Part shown: in pieces, positions 11,181 through 22,593 of the stretch
Layout: the number at the start of each line of letters is the position of its first letter
Position numbering within the stretch: position 1 is the first letter of the stretch
Source of the DNA: Lithodes maja
Lineage: Eukaryota > Arthropoda > Malacostraca > Decapoda > Lithodidae
Direction of reading: 5' to 3'
Assembly: GCA_037953745.1 (NCBI GenBank)
Contig: JBAKBP010000696.1
Location: forward strand, 124,001-188,000
DNA: 64,000 nucleotides
Position numbers and translations under genes: made by a program
Notes under the pieces: generated by a model
Told to the model about the DNA's origin: nothing
Seen by the model: the letters and a program-made list of their open reading frames with translations, nothing else
Databases searched by the model: none

Positions 11181-11399
11181 CCTCCTTGTTCTCCTTCTCG
11201 CCTGGCCGACCGGGTCACTCCCCTCCTCTCGGGTGCTCCCTCGGGTTGTTTTCGCCCTTGCGCCCCTCGGTTGCCGCGAGGGTCGTTGGGGGCGGCGGGT
11301 TGCGTGGTGGGGTCTTACCTGGTGGTGGACGTCTCGACCCCCTTTCCGCTCTTGTCACCGACGCCGGCCCATCTCTTCAGAGGTGGCCCACGTGCTCAC

Positions 11400-13105
11400 T
11401 TCCATGCCCGAGCTGGGTAGCGTCGAGGGAGTTGACCGCCGGTCGCCCGGTTTTCCTCTCCCGTGTCTTTCTGGTCCCATCGACGAACTGCGACGCGATG
11501 CGACCGATGGTGGTTCTGTCGGCCCTCAACGGGCTCGTCGTGCACACACGGTTTCGGATGCTGCCGGTACCCCTGGTACGCCTGGCCCTGTGCCCTCTGT
11601 CGTGGGTTGTGTCGCTGGCCCTCCAGGATGCGTCTTGGCTCGTTCCTCTCCATCCTCGCTTCCAGCGATTCTTGGCCGTTCGGACTTCCGGTCGTGTGTT
11701 CCTGTTCGCCGGCCTTCCCTTCGGTCTCCACATCGCGCCGCGGATCTTCTCCGCACATGTGGGGCAGGCTCTGGTCCTCTCCTCAGGAGCGGGCTCCAGA
11801 TCCTGTTTTCCTTGGCCGATTGGTTGGTAGTTTCCGTAGCCCTAGGACTGTGCATTGGCGACGCCCTCACAGTCGTTCGCAACGTCGCGCGGTTAGGGTT
11901 CCCCTTTGATGTTCCCGATTCACGCTTGACCCCGTCGCGTGTCGTGCCATGGGTCGGTCTCGCATGGGTTTTGTCCGGCGCTACGGTGACCCGGGGTCTG
12001 CCGGCCGCGGTGCACCTTCGGTGGAAGGTCTTCGCCGTGTTGCACTCGGTCCCTCCTGGGGTGGCTCTGGGACTCGTTCGTGGGTTCGCTGCTTTGGGCC
12101 GCTCTGCCCCTTCCCTTAGGGAGCCTCTGGCTCCTCCGCCTCCTCCTCATGGGCCCCGCGGTGTTTCCGTTGCCCCTATGGATCGGCTCCTGCCGCTCCT
12201 GCGTACCGTTCGCACACGCTTCGGTCGCTGGGTTGCTCAGGGCTCGCTCTCTGCGGCTGTGCCCTGGTCCGCCCCCCCGCCGACGGTCTGGGTAGCCACA
12301 GATACGTCGAGCGAGGTTGGGTGAGGTTCCCGATCGGACCTGGGCCGTCCACTTCCCGGCAGATGGGTGGGTCTCCCTCCACTTACCCGTCTATGCCCTC
12401 GGACTGTTGGTTCCTCTGTTCTTCCTGCGGGTCCACGCGCTGGCCCTTTGGGGTAAGTCGGTGGCCTTCGGGTTAGACACTCAGACAGGCTATCCCCTGT
12501 TTCCTTCTGCGGGGGTCCTCCAGGTCGTTGACTCTATTGGGGGTCTCGGTGGAGTTGTTCTTCCTGGCGGCCCGACACCCCTTCTCCTTGCGTGCCTCCT
12601 CCCTGCCCGGGCCTGCCACCCTGTGGGCGGCTGCCCTGTCGTGAGGGCCGGGCGTTCTTGTTGCATGGGCGTTGAAGCGGATTGTGTTCGCCGACCTCGC
12701 GGCTTCCTGCGGGTTTCCGGAGGTCGCCTTGTTCGCATCGGGGGTGCCGCGCCAGTTGCCTTTGGACCTCTCCCTCCGGCCTCGCGCTCCGGGGGGGGTC
12801 CGGCCGCTTTCATGGTAGCCTGGTACAGGTGGCGGTCAATATACATCTTTCCACCCCCAGACGCGCTGTTGATGTGCCCAGTCCTCGCGAGGCTGCGGCT
12901 GTACCGCGGCTGCGTCTGGCTCCTCGCGCCTCTGTGGCCGGCACGGGCTTGGTCCGCCCGGTTGCCGCGGTGGTGCCCGAGTCCGGTCCCTCTACCTGTC
13001 TCCGGCTTCCACTTGGGCTCGGTTGGGGCCCTGCGGACCTCGTTGGCCTTCGCATCGTGCTTGTTCATGTGGCACGGTGGCTCCCGGTCCCCGGCCGGGC
13101 CCTGA
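11400..13105 (+). pseudogene. DIRS-G reverse transcriptase / RNase H, catalytic residues lost
   Basis: Aligning by eye to DIRS-T RT gives FLVPSTNCDAMRP, then WVVSLALQDASW, AGLPFGLHIAPRIF, LFSLADWLVVS, VPWVGLAWV, PPPTVWVATDTSS, LWGKSVAFGLDTQT, YIFPPPDALLMCPV and APLWPARAW in the right order and spacing. Three frames are needed, so frameshifts lie near 11790-11830 and 12300-12320. Motif A reads SLAL where DIRS-T has SLDL; motif C reads SLAD where DIRS-T has YLDD; the RNase H start reads VATD where DIRS-T has VDTD. Each is an Asp to Ala change. The enzyme should be inactive. Confidence 0.8.
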
Positions 13106-14025
13106 CTGACTTCCTGCAGCGTTCCTGGCCGTCTTCTCCTTGGGGGCCTTACGGGTCCCGATGGAGGTCTTTTCCTAGGTGGCTACAGGCCACTCACCTG
13201 CCAGTTGGCTCTCCTTCCCTCGTCCTACGCTCCTTGTTTCACCTCTTCCGTACACGTCACTTTCAAGTCGACGCTATACGTACCCACTTGTCTGCCGTCC
13301 GGGGGATCTTTGGGTCCGTCACTGGGCTGGTCGTTCCGCCACAGGTGCTGGATTCCTTCCTGACGGCTGCCTTCCGGGATCGACCTCCTCCGCGCCAGGT
13401 CCCTCCGCAGTGGGATCTGGGGCGGGCTCTGGTCCTTCTGGCTTCACCCACGTCTACAAGGGCCGCTACGCCGGTTCCGTTGCTCGGGCGTCCGCTCTTC
13501 CTTGTCGCTCTGGCCACTGGGGTTCGGGTGTCTGCACTAGCGGCATTGTCACGGCCCCGGGACTGCGTGCGATTTTCCCCGTCCTTGCGTGGCGTCTCGT
13601 TCGCCTCCTCCCCTCCTTTTGTTACCACGCTTGGGAGGGCGGCCCCCGCTTTCCGGCCTTTCGCCGTCCAGGCTTTCCGGCGTGGGCATCCTCGCCATGT
13701 GTTGTGCCCGGTGTCAGCCTTGCACTCCTCTGTTGCGTCTGTGGCGCCGCCTTCGGGTACTGCTGTGTGGGTGTCTCCTCGGCCAGGTGGGAGGCTCTCG
13801 CGGGTGCAGATGGGCCGCCGCGTTTGTCGGACCGTTCGTGCCCGTCACCCTGTTTGTAGGGGTTCTGCGCACGATGTCAGATCCTTTGCTGCCTCCTTCC
13901 GGTTCCTGCCACGTCGATCCTTACCTGCCATCGCCTCTGCGGTTTTGTGGGTCTTCTATCAATTCCTTCATCTCCTCCTACCTCTCCGTGTCCAGTGTTC
14001 GACCCCCTCGGCCGGTGATTGCTCT
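13075..14025 (+). pseudogene. DIRS-G tyrosine recombinase (frameshifted at the end)
   Basis: The frame contains HLFRTRHFQVDAIRTHLSAV, RDRPPPRQVPPQWDL, the box with the first catalytic Arg (ALATGVRVSAL) and the HxxR box (SAHDVRSFAASF). The expected catalytic Tyr appears only in another frame (SINSFISSYLSV, around 13960-13990), so a frameshift lies between about 13900 and 13960. Domain order matches the DIRS-T recombinases. It would catalyse integration of a circular DNA intermediate if intact. Confidence 0.75.
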
Positions 14026-14480
14026 CGGGGGTCGTGTTTCCTGGTGCTCTGGCGAAGATCCCTGGTCTTCCCCCTTTGTCCCTCGTTCTTTTCCTTTGTT
14101 TTATTTGACAAAGGGGGGGGGGGGGGTACGGGTTTGCAACACTGGAATGCAAGTTTGGGATTATGTATTGTTCCGGTACATAAGTGTTTTTGCCACATTG
14201 AAAATTGTGTTTTGTTCTTGTGTTCAGTGTTTTTGTTGGTTTTTGAAGAAAAGGGATTTTGGGTACAGTACCTTTTTGGTTTCAGACGAGTCTATGTTTT
14301 TGCATTACTATGAATGACGGGCATGTGTTAAAACTGTTCTTTTTAGCTACTCCTCAGTTTTTCACTCTTTTATTAGACTCTCTTGTTTAAATTGTGTCTT
14401 TGTCATTCATACTTTTGTTTTATGCATTGGTTTTTTTGGTAGGTTGGGCTTGGATGTCCTCCTCCTATTTGTTATGCAGC
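14026..14480 (+). other. DIRS-G 3' region with G-tract
   Basis: Non-coding, T-rich sequence after the recombinase, starting with a G-run near 14113-14128. A content is normal again here, so the skew of the coding interior ends close to 14130. Confidence 0.6.
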
Positions 14481-14594
14481 CTTGACGTTGGATTTGCCAA
14501 GACTACTAACAAATTGGGAGGTTTGACGTACCTCCCAACCTACCAAATAGGAAAACCTACTATTTGGTAGTAGTCTTGGAAAATCCAACGTACA
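14481..14594. repeat. DIRS-G internal complementary region
   Basis: The first part (CCTTGACGTTGGATTTGCCA and onward) is the complement of the outer left end; the second part is the complement of the outer right end. The two are joined at AACAAATTGGGAGG, exactly the junction expected if the element ends were abutted in a circle. Confidence 0.85.
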
Positions 14595-14649
14595 TAATAC
14601 CCTCCCTCACGCCGGACCCCTGCCCATCCGCGTTCTTCTGCTGACGTGA

Positions 14650-15001
14650 GATGTGATAACAAGAGAGGGTCGCTCATGCGCACGTTCGACAGGGATCTGC
14701 ACATGACGGAACACGGGATGGGCCTTAAGCGGTAACTAAGGTAAACCCCTTTTTCTTCTCTTCTATGCTTTTTTCACCTTCGGTGGTAGTTTTGGTTAAT
14801 GTACAACGTCTCCTAGAGCAAGATAAGGAGTAGACTCTAGACGTTTTCTTTTTAACCGCGGTTGGAATGACGACATAGCAGTCAAAATAGACAAGTCGTC
14901 ATTGCAATTAGGTTAATAGCCTTGACGTTGGATTTTCCAAGACTACTACCAAATAGTAGGTTTTCCTATTTGGTAGGTTGGGAGGTACGTCAAACCTCCC
15001 A
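14650..15001 (-). repeat. DIRS-G right inverted terminal repeat
   Basis: Complement of 6975-7283, extended at the outer end by about 45 nt (CCAAATAGTAGGTTTTCC to CAAACCTCCC) that recurs only in the internal complementary region. That asymmetry is typical of DIRS elements. Confidence 0.85.
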
Positions 15002-15560
15002 TTTTTCTACAGTGGTGTTCGGCTAGTCCATCCACTAACCTGCTTTACACTTAGATAAGCAGTACATATTTGTATCAGGTTTACTCCCATAGACAGGTTG
15101 CCGACCAAGGATGACTAGTCCCATCCACCCGGATTTTTATAAAGTTGTCTCCCTTAGATGGGTTGCCGACCAAGGCTAACGAGTCCCATCAACCCGTTTA
15201 TCAATATGATCAATATTATTACATAATATATAATAAATAATCCATATTCAATAATAAATATAACAGACCGTAGCCGCAGTTGGTAGTGCGGCGCCGCCGC
15301 ATTCGAACGAAGCTCTGAATTTCCGCCTAACTCTCGGTCTTATTTCTCACCTCACACAATAACCATACAATGTACAGTGTTCTAGTCTTCACTCGTCTCA
15401 TGGCAACGACCATATCTGCCTCTAGTATGCATAAAAACTTGGCTAGGCCATATATTTGCAGGGATATGAGTATCAGTATATGCTGAAAATCGGGAGTAAA
15501 CACCGAATGCTAGGCTTTCGTCCACCATACTGACCTAAATATATTCACCATAAAAACTGA
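15002..15560. other. Intergenic interval with a short direct repeat
   Basis: No coding frame. Two imperfect direct copies of about 60 nt at roughly 15086-15138 and 15147-15200 share GGTTGCCGACCAAGG and AGTCCCATC. A tRNA-like stretch near 15263-15320 (GCAGTTGGTAGTGC) lacks a good B-box. Confidence 0.5.
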
Positions 15561-15569
15561 ACAACTTGG

Positions 15570-16042
15570 AAAGGCGGCTTTCTAGGGCCTTTCCTAGCTG
15601 ATGCTGAGAGGATTGGGTTCTAGTCATGTGGTGATGGGCTGGTATATTCAGAGTGAGAACTGAGCGATCTCTGCCATACCCATAGCTACTCTGGCTGTTC
15701 CTTTTACTTATATATTTTCTAGATCTCAAGTGACGGCATCTCTTTCGTGGATTGACCTCCCAATCTACCAAGATTGGAAGCCAATGCGTCACTTTTTTCC
15801 CTTGCCCTCAACTTTCTCTTCATAATTGCTGAGGGGCACAGGCCCTGGGTAGGGCTTTCTTTCCCGGGCGTTTCCGCACCCTCCTCAGCTCCCCGCCATG
15901 GAGTGGCTTCGGTCACCCAGGCTTTATTGTGGTAGGCATGGAGGGTTCTGTGGGGCCGCTCGGTTATGGCCTTGGCCTTGCTCGGGGCCTTGGGGCTGTT
16001 CGGCCAGGCAGTCTGGGGAACAACAACAACAACTTCTAGTTT
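15570..16042 (+). repeat. AAC-tailed repeat, copy R1
   Basis: One of four copies in the window of a non-coding repeat that runs GGCGGCTTTCTAGGGCC, TCATGTGGTGATGGGCTGG, TTCTAGATCTCAAGTG, CCCGGGCGTTTCCGC, GGCTGTTCGGCCAG and ends GGGGAACAACAACAAC. The AAC-repeat end is the 3' tail of a retroposed RNA. Copy R3 has a target duplication, which supports LINE-mediated mobility. No ORF is shared between copies. Confidence 0.8.
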
Positions 16043-16101
16043 TCACCAAACGCAAGCCAGCAACGAAACTGCCGCCAGTGCCACTGGATATATATATATA
16101 T

Positions 16102-16412
16102 TTATTAGTGGCCCCTCCATCATTGACGATTATGCCTATTACATAAGGCCTCCTCTTCAAACGCTCATTTACCGTAGTTTGAATCTACCGCGCAGAGCAT
16201 AAAAAATTTGAGGAGCCTTCATCATGAGCGCACGCAACCTCACTCATGGTTCTGTCATTATGAAATTGGGTTCTCACTACGAAAAAACTTCGTAACAAAT
16301 AATAAATAAAAAGAAAATAAGAATAACTATTCATAAGCTTTCCATATACTCGTGGATGTACTTGTGTGGATATTTGACCAGACGCTGACTTCAGGCGTCA
16401 TACTTCCTTCTT
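16102..16412 (+). repeat. DIRS-T1 left inverted terminal repeat
   Basis: Starts TTATTAGTGGCCCCTCC and ends near GGCGTCATACTTCCTTCTT. It pairs with the complement of 24429-24740 with only a few mismatches, sharing T1-specific bases such as GGATATTTGACC. Confidence 0.9.
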
Positions 16413-17978
16413 CTCTGCTCTGCGCTCAACCTGCCCTGACGTGTCTCCCCACGCTCCGCTGATTCCGCATTTGCTGCGTCCCTCGTGAGTTTTTTCTCAT
16501 TTGTTTACTCTGGGATGTATCGAGTAAGGTTAGGATATGCGTAGCAGGAGTGTCAGGGGCGGGTTTCCCGCAGTTCAGTGTATTTGGGTCGTGTGTTTGG
16601 GACACCTATTTCGGGTGTACCCTCGTGGTCCCGTGGTGGACACGTGTTACATTTTTCGCGGCTAGCTAGCCTAGTTATTTAGTTGGCTTTAACTACGCGT
16701 TATCAGGCTTCTTTTTATCTTTCTGCTGAAGTTGCCTTATTTGTTTGTTTACTGACGTTCCTAGCGTATTTTTCTTCACTTAGTGAAGTTTTTTCTAGGT
16801 CCTGAGTCAGTGCATCCCTCTCCGGGATTTTTTCTACGATGTGGTGATGGCGGCTGTTCCTGTAGTGATATGATACAGTGCTTTTTGTTTATATTACGAC
16901 GTGTTTAAGTGATATTTCCGTCTGCTTAGGCCTAGCCAGCCTCTCGTAGCTTTTTACATGTACAAGTGTTATTGATTTATTGTATAAATATGTACTACTG
17001 TGTCATGTGTGTCCTGGATTAGTTGTGTTTTGGCTTAATCCAGGGACTATTTGTGTATATCAGATTGCGTCTGGTTTGTGTGGGTTGCCTTTTCCGGCGG
17101 GTTTTCTCGATTGCACCGAGAAAATCCGGCTGGTTGCCGAGTTTTAATCACGTGTGGTTAAAATAGGCTAGTTTCCCCCGGCGAGTGGTGGCTTGAGGGC
17201 TCTCCAGGAACTGCGTCTCTGTAGTGGAGCCTGTGTTCAGGCTTACTGTGTGTTTCCCGGCAGGATGGCTATACCCGTTTAACTAGGTGTTCATGCGGAC
17301 ACCTGTTGACTATGGTTTTTCCCGGTTTTGCAAAGCCATTGAAAAACTAGGCTGTTTTGTTTGATTGGTCTTTCCACCCCGGCGATCTTTTGCACAGAAG
17401 TGGGGATAGAAACAATTGGGGTTAACATTAAATTAATTTCACACCCGGCGGTTAAACCTTGGGTGGGTGGGATTAACGGATTTGCAATTCGGTGGGGTTG
17501 GCCAGACAATTGAGGGATACAATTGGGTATCGAGGCCTTCAAATTACGGCGATCTATGAAGGCTTCGCGAGAAGTCAGATCTAAAGATTAAGATAGGCTT
17601 ACCCTTTTAACTGCGATACAATAAGGAGGCCGGCGTCTTAATATGGGTTTCCGGTGAACAAAAAATCACTGGGAAGACTGCGTCATTTATAAAGATATGC
17701 TCGTCTTTATATCATGTCAGAGGATATTCTTAAATCTTTTGGACAAGTAAAGATATTCTAAAATCTTTACATATGAACCTACAGGGTAACAAGAGGTAAT
17801 GGTGGTGTATTATGTCTCGTTGCCCGGCGGTTCATTAACACTTGTGTTAGAACATTTTGGGGTAACCTTATGAGCATTAATTCCTGGAAATTTTCTTTTT
17901 TCCAGGGCGGAGTTCCGGCGGGTCAACAGAGAACCAGGAGAAGCCCGGGGGTGGGTTAGCTCTTCTCCAGTCTCTGTC
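16413..17978 (+). promoter_or_regulatory. DIRS-T1 leader
   Basis: A 1.57-kb stretch without a coding frame that is conserved in T2. It should contain the element's promoter and RNA leader; no clear TATA box can be chosen. A stem-loop lies at about 17098-17131, where GGGTTTTCTCG pairs with CGAGAAAATCC around ATTGCAC. It is present once here and twice in T2. Confidence 0.6.
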
Positions 17979-20670
17979 ATGGCTACACTAGACCCTGTTT
18001 TTGCTCTATGCTTAACACCCTCCTGTTCAGGGATCCCTATTTTTGCGCATACACTGTGCATCAGATGCGTCAAATGCTTGGACTGGTCAAGGGGTTTGTG
18101 GGTGACTAAGAATTGTGCTTTTTGTAGTCAGTTAAGTATCAAAGTCTTACAGCACGATAATCAGGCCGTGGCGGTTGCATTGCGCCAGGTCAAACAACTC
18201 CTAACTACTTATGCTACTTCAGTGGCTCATAAAGCTCTTCAGTGCGATAACGTAGTTCTGTGGGAACGATTGATTGTTCAGCATCCCCCACTTAAACGTC
18301 CCCCTTCTAAAAGTAGAGTACATGTGCGTAAGTCGGCAGAGACTGGGCAGGGTAAAGTGCATCTTCCCTCCCCCGGCACATCTAGGAGATCTCGAGAGCC
18401 GACACCCCCGGCGACAGCTTCCAAGTCAAGATCGAGGTCCAGGTCAAGGTCTCCCCTCCGACAGCAGACACATAGTCACTCTACTTCACCTTCGAGGAAG
18501 AAGAGCAAGGAGGAGAAGACCAAGGACAGTCCTAGTGTGAAATCAAAGTCAAGGCAAAGTCACAAGTCTTCAAAAAAGGATACTCATGTACGAAAGGCCT
18601 CCCGGCGTTCGCCGGAGCCTCGTACCTCGCTTTCTGCCTCTACTCCCGACATGTCTCATGTCCAATCTGACAGGTCGGGAGTGGAGTCAGAGACTGTGGT
18701 GGGGGATATACCGGCGGACAGGTTGTCACCAAATATTATTCCCAGTTCACATGTACCAGCTTTAGATTTAGAGAGTTCTCCCAGAAGTTATAACCCTCTA
18801 GAGGGCTCGAGTGAGGGCTCAGTAATTGGTGTGGTACCTAGCTCACAAGTGAGTTCCGGCCAAGACCGGGAAGTTTGGAGGTACTCCTAGCCATGGAGTG
18901 ATGGCTCACGTCCTTCTCAGGCAACGCAGGTAGTGGCAGACGTCCACCGGGACGCTGAGATCCCATCGTCCATCCCGGACTTAACATGGCAGCATGAGGG
19001 GGTCCCGGCTTCGGCGGAATCCTCTCATGAGAGGCCGGAGGAAAGGGATGAGGGTTCTATAATTTCTGAGATGGAGGTTCAAGAGTCAGCTTCATTGATA
19101 GACGACTCTCAGAGTAGGAATGATTCGCCACATAGTTCATCCTCTGCTAAATTTGTCACAGCTGATGAAATTAATGGGTTACTAGCAAATGCACTGACTA
19201 AGTTTTTTGGCTAGCAGCCGGAGACTCCTACAGTTGGTTTGGGAGCTCCCACGACAGCATCGAATGTCTGACCTCTGGCTACTTCCATTGCTTTGACACA
19301 AATTCCGCACCCTCCCCCTGTATCACCTACTATTGTTACTAGGCCAACTTCGGCGGCACTGACTACTTCCAATGTGAGAGTAGTAGCAGATGTAAATCCT
19401 CCCCCTTTAGACAAGGCCCCGGTCAGAAAGGGAGCTATGCCCCTCTTATACGAGCCGGATGAGTCATGGGTAACAATGTTCCCAGCAAAGCCAGAGGTAG
19501 CACAGTCCACTATGTCGGGGGAGCTTCCGGTACCACGTGAGTGGGTAATCCAAGGGAATAAATCTAGGAAGTTACGTGCTTTAGATATTCTAGGAAATTT
19601 ACTTGATGTTAATATTAAGGCCATTCCTCACTATTATCACCATGATTATTTTGTGTATACTTCTACACCTGCCCTACCCCCTGCGTCAGCTTCAAAACTG
19701 TTTTCGGACTGGACCAAGCATGACGGTTTCAATGATATAAAAGCACTGTCAGCTCTAACACCAGAGTTAGGTTTAAAGACGTTCACAGACACAGCCGCAA
19801 ATTCAGTTTTGAAGGTGGAGCAGTTGGGTCCGGGACCTTGGGTGGAATGGGAAGTGGAGGCTCAGAACTTTGCAACAACTTTTACCTCTAAATCTTCGCA
19901 CCAAATTCCACAAGAAAGCCTTTCTTGGTTCTCTCTACCGGTATTCTCTGCCGGCAGAGTTCCCTCTGCTTTATTTGCATTTTTAGCTGCCCCTAAAATT
20001 AATCTATGCGAGCTTAAAGATCCCTTTTCTACGCCGTCCACTGCTCACCTAGACCGGGAGTTTCGGCTACGTGGGAAGGCATATAGACTGTTTTCCCAGT
20101 ACATTGTCACACAACAGGTAGCGAAGTCAATGCTAAGATCTGCTCAGGCAATCGCGGACGCGGAAGTCCGAAAGGCTATCGAACTGTCTAGACGCTTGCT
20201 ACTCCAGACTTCTATACAGTCACTGGGAGATATCCGTACAGCCTTGCTAGAGGCGGTGCGGGCAAGACAAGATCTAAGGATGTCTCTCGTGAGGAAGCTC
20301 CCGGATAGGATTGCAAATCAAGTGGTAATGTCCCCTGTTCTAACTGCCTCTTTAATGTCCCCGGATGTGTGGAGAACAGTGTTCAACATGGCTCAGGCCT
20401 TTAAGCACAGTCCCGCCCCATCTAAGAAAACCTGCTTTCAATTTTTCCAAGCCCAAACCAGTCGCAAAAGCTCAGCCTGGTGGGGCAAAGCCTTTTCATC
20501 TGCCTAAATCCTCTTCCACCCAAGGTCAGGCTCAGTACAGATACAAGCAAGGAAAGTTTTCAGGTAATCATAAAGGACAGAAGTATCAACGACCGGGCCA
20601 GGGCCCGTCTCCTGCCAAACCCGGCCAGTCATCTAAGCATACACCACCACCACCACCACCAAAAAACTAG
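17979..20670 (+). pseudogene. DIRS-T1 gag (three stops and a frameshift)
   Basis: Start chosen at ATG 17979 because MATLDPVFALC aligns with MAALAPVFALC at 56161 in T2. The frame is interrupted by TAG at 18888, TAG at 19212 and TGA near 19269; each corresponds to a sense codon (CAG, CAG, CGA) in T2, so all are C-to-T type changes. Near 20428 one extra A shifts the phase before the KPAF segment. The last codons, read from the shifted phase, are again a proline run and KN followed by TAG at 20668. Domains are as described for T2 gag. Confidence 0.88.
20661..20667 (+). promoter_or_regulatory. Candidate -1 ribosomal frameshift heptamer A-AAA-AAC, DIRS-T1
   Basis: The final gag codons are CCA AAA AAC TAG, giving a canonical X-XXY-YYZ slippery heptamer in the gag phase. 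The RT frame is in the -1 phase, open from this site and lacks an ATG near its beginning. The identical site is present in T2. Confidence 0.6.
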
Positions 20671-22593
20671 GGTCTCTCTCACTCCCAGGGCCAGTCTTAC
20701 GGCGGGTGGATCAGAGGGTAGTCCAGCCGGCGAACCCTTGTCTGCTAACTGGGTCATTCCGGGCGTGTCATCGCGCATGGCCATTAAACACATGGGCGAG
20801 GATGGTAGCACGCAAAGGCATCACCTGGCAGTGGCTCCGGCGACCTCGCTTACGTCAGCCGACAAAGGCAAATTTTGTTTCATTAGAGGTGGAGTCGCTG
20901 ATCCAAGAGATGATCGCCAAGAATGTCATCATCCCGGTCCCTCAAAATTACCCAGTATTTACGTCCAAACTTTTTCTAGTGCCCAAAAGGAACAGTGTTC
21001 AGATGAGGCCGTTCGTAGACCTGTCTTATCTGAACCTCCACATTCACAACGTTTCCTTCCGGATGCTGACAGTGAATCAAATCAGGCTAACACTTCCGCC
21101 GGGAGGGTGGATGTGTTCTTTAGACCTGACAGGACGCGTATTGGCACGTCCCGGTAAACAAACGGTTTCAACGATTTCTGGCCTTACGAATAATGCATCA
21201 GACTTATGTCTTTCAGAGGATGCCGTTCGGATTGAACCTAGCACCTAGCTTATTCACGAAATTAGTCCAGCAAGCCCTGATGCCCTTGTTAGAACAAGGG
21301 ATCAGGATTTTGTGGTATCTAGACGACTGGCTGGTGGTGGCAGAGACGGAACAGTTATGCATCGATCATGTCAACATAACATTAAATCATGTAAAAGCTC
21401 TAGGATTCAAGGTAAACCCGGTAAAGTCAAACCTTGTTCCCTCACGAGTGGTCCAGTGGATAGGGCTGGTCTGGGACACAGCTGCTCTCACTCTGAGTCA
21501 GAGTGTGGACAATCAGAACAGGTTTCGCAAGAAACTGTTTATGTTTCTTCACAGTCTGACTACGACACGGAGAGTCTGGGAATCTCTGGTCGGCTCTCTC
21601 AACTGGATTCAACTAACTGTAAAGTTGGGCCGGTTGAAAGTCAAACGTTTAATATTGGAGGGCAACAAATTTTTTCCACTATTGCCGGCGGAAACATTAT
21701 GGCCAATCCCAAAATTAATACACAGCTTACTAGCGGTCTGGGCGAAGAGGGAAACATTGCACTCGGTCATGTCATGGACCTCTCCTCCGCCGACGGTATG
21801 GGTAGACACGGATGCGTCAGGAACGATAGGTTGGGGCTTTCAGTCAAACCACGGGCATCAGGGTCAAGGGCTTTGGTCCCGTTCAGAAACCTCCCACATC
21901 AATGTCAAAGAGTTACTAGTCCCCTTGTATTTCCTTCAGGCTCACGGCTCTACTTTACGGGACAAATCGGTGGCCTTCAGGATGGACAATCTGAATGCGG
22001 TTCACTGCATTCAGAAACAAGGGTCAACGAGATCTCGGAGGTTGCTAAACGTGTCAGAAAAGATTTTTGTTCTAGCCGACAAGCTGAACATTCATCTTCA
22101 CGCATCTTATCTCCCAGGCGTAGCAAACGTCTGGGCAGACGCTCTGTCTCGGAGACAGAGCACAACAGTAGAATGGGCGCTCAAGCAAAACATTTTCGAC
22201 CAAATGATTGCGGAGCCTTACCGTCCACAAGTGGATCTGTTTGCGTCCGAGGAGACTCACAAACTCCCGCTGTACCTCACCCGCCGTACAATAACGCCGG
22301 CGGGAGGACCCGACGCACTGGTGACGGCTTGGAACAGGTGGAGTTCCGTTTATCTGTTTCCGCCACCAGACGCTTCTCTAATGTGCCACGTAGTAAACAA
22401 ACTACAGGACTATCGGGGCGTAGTCTCGTTAATCGCGCCCCTGTGGCCGGCGCAGTTGTGGTACCAGCAATTGAAAACGTGGTGCCCGAACCCGGTGTCG
22501 CTCCCGGTCGGGTATTTCCACTTAGACACGATTGGCAACCTAGAGACCTTGCTGACTTTTGCATTATGGACATTCAGGAGGCCAAGTGGCTAA
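20671..22593 (+). pseudogene. DIRS-T1 reverse transcriptase / RNase H (single frameshift)
   Basis: The frame (-1 to gag) covers VVQPANPC, NYPVFTSKLFLVPKR, MRPFVDLSYLN and WMCSLDLT. There, one inserted base near 21132 breaks motif A. It resumes in the next phase at MHQTYVFQRMPFGLN and continues unbroken through ILWYLDDWLVV (motif C with both Asp), VVQWIGLVWD, the RNase H motifs VWVDTDASGTIGWG, VKELL, RMDNLNAV and WADALSR, and ends GYFHLDTIGN to FRRPSG at the TAA at 22591. Apart from one base it would be a complete DIRS RT/RNase H, which copies the element RNA and removes the template strand. Confidence 0.9.

Larger units (their letters stand above)
6975..15001 (+). mobile_element. DIRS-G: complete, inactivated DIRS-type retrotransposon
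   Basis: The element has a left terminal repeat (6975-7283), its inverted complement at the right end (14650-15001) and an internal complementary region (14481-14594) that joins the complements of the two outer ends, the hallmark of DIRS elements. The interior encodes, in order, a degenerate gag-like region, RT/RNase H and a tyrosine recombinase. No direct target duplication is visible, as expected for recombinase-mediated insertion. Several frameshifts separate the domains and catalytic aspartates are replaced, so the copy is dead. From about 8500 to 13900 the sense strand is very poor in A, which makes several frames look open at once. Confidence 0.85.

Noticed and set aside
10360..12324. 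654-codon open frame in DIRS-G as a single protein
   Set aside because: Only its last third matches RT. The upstream part is open because stop codons are rare in A-poor sequence, and two other phases are equally open.
12682..14313. 543-codon frame in DIRS-G as a full recombinase
   Set aside because: The first 130 codons overlap the RNase H region in another phase, and the catalytic Tyr is in a different frame from the HxxR box, so the ORF is not one intact protein.
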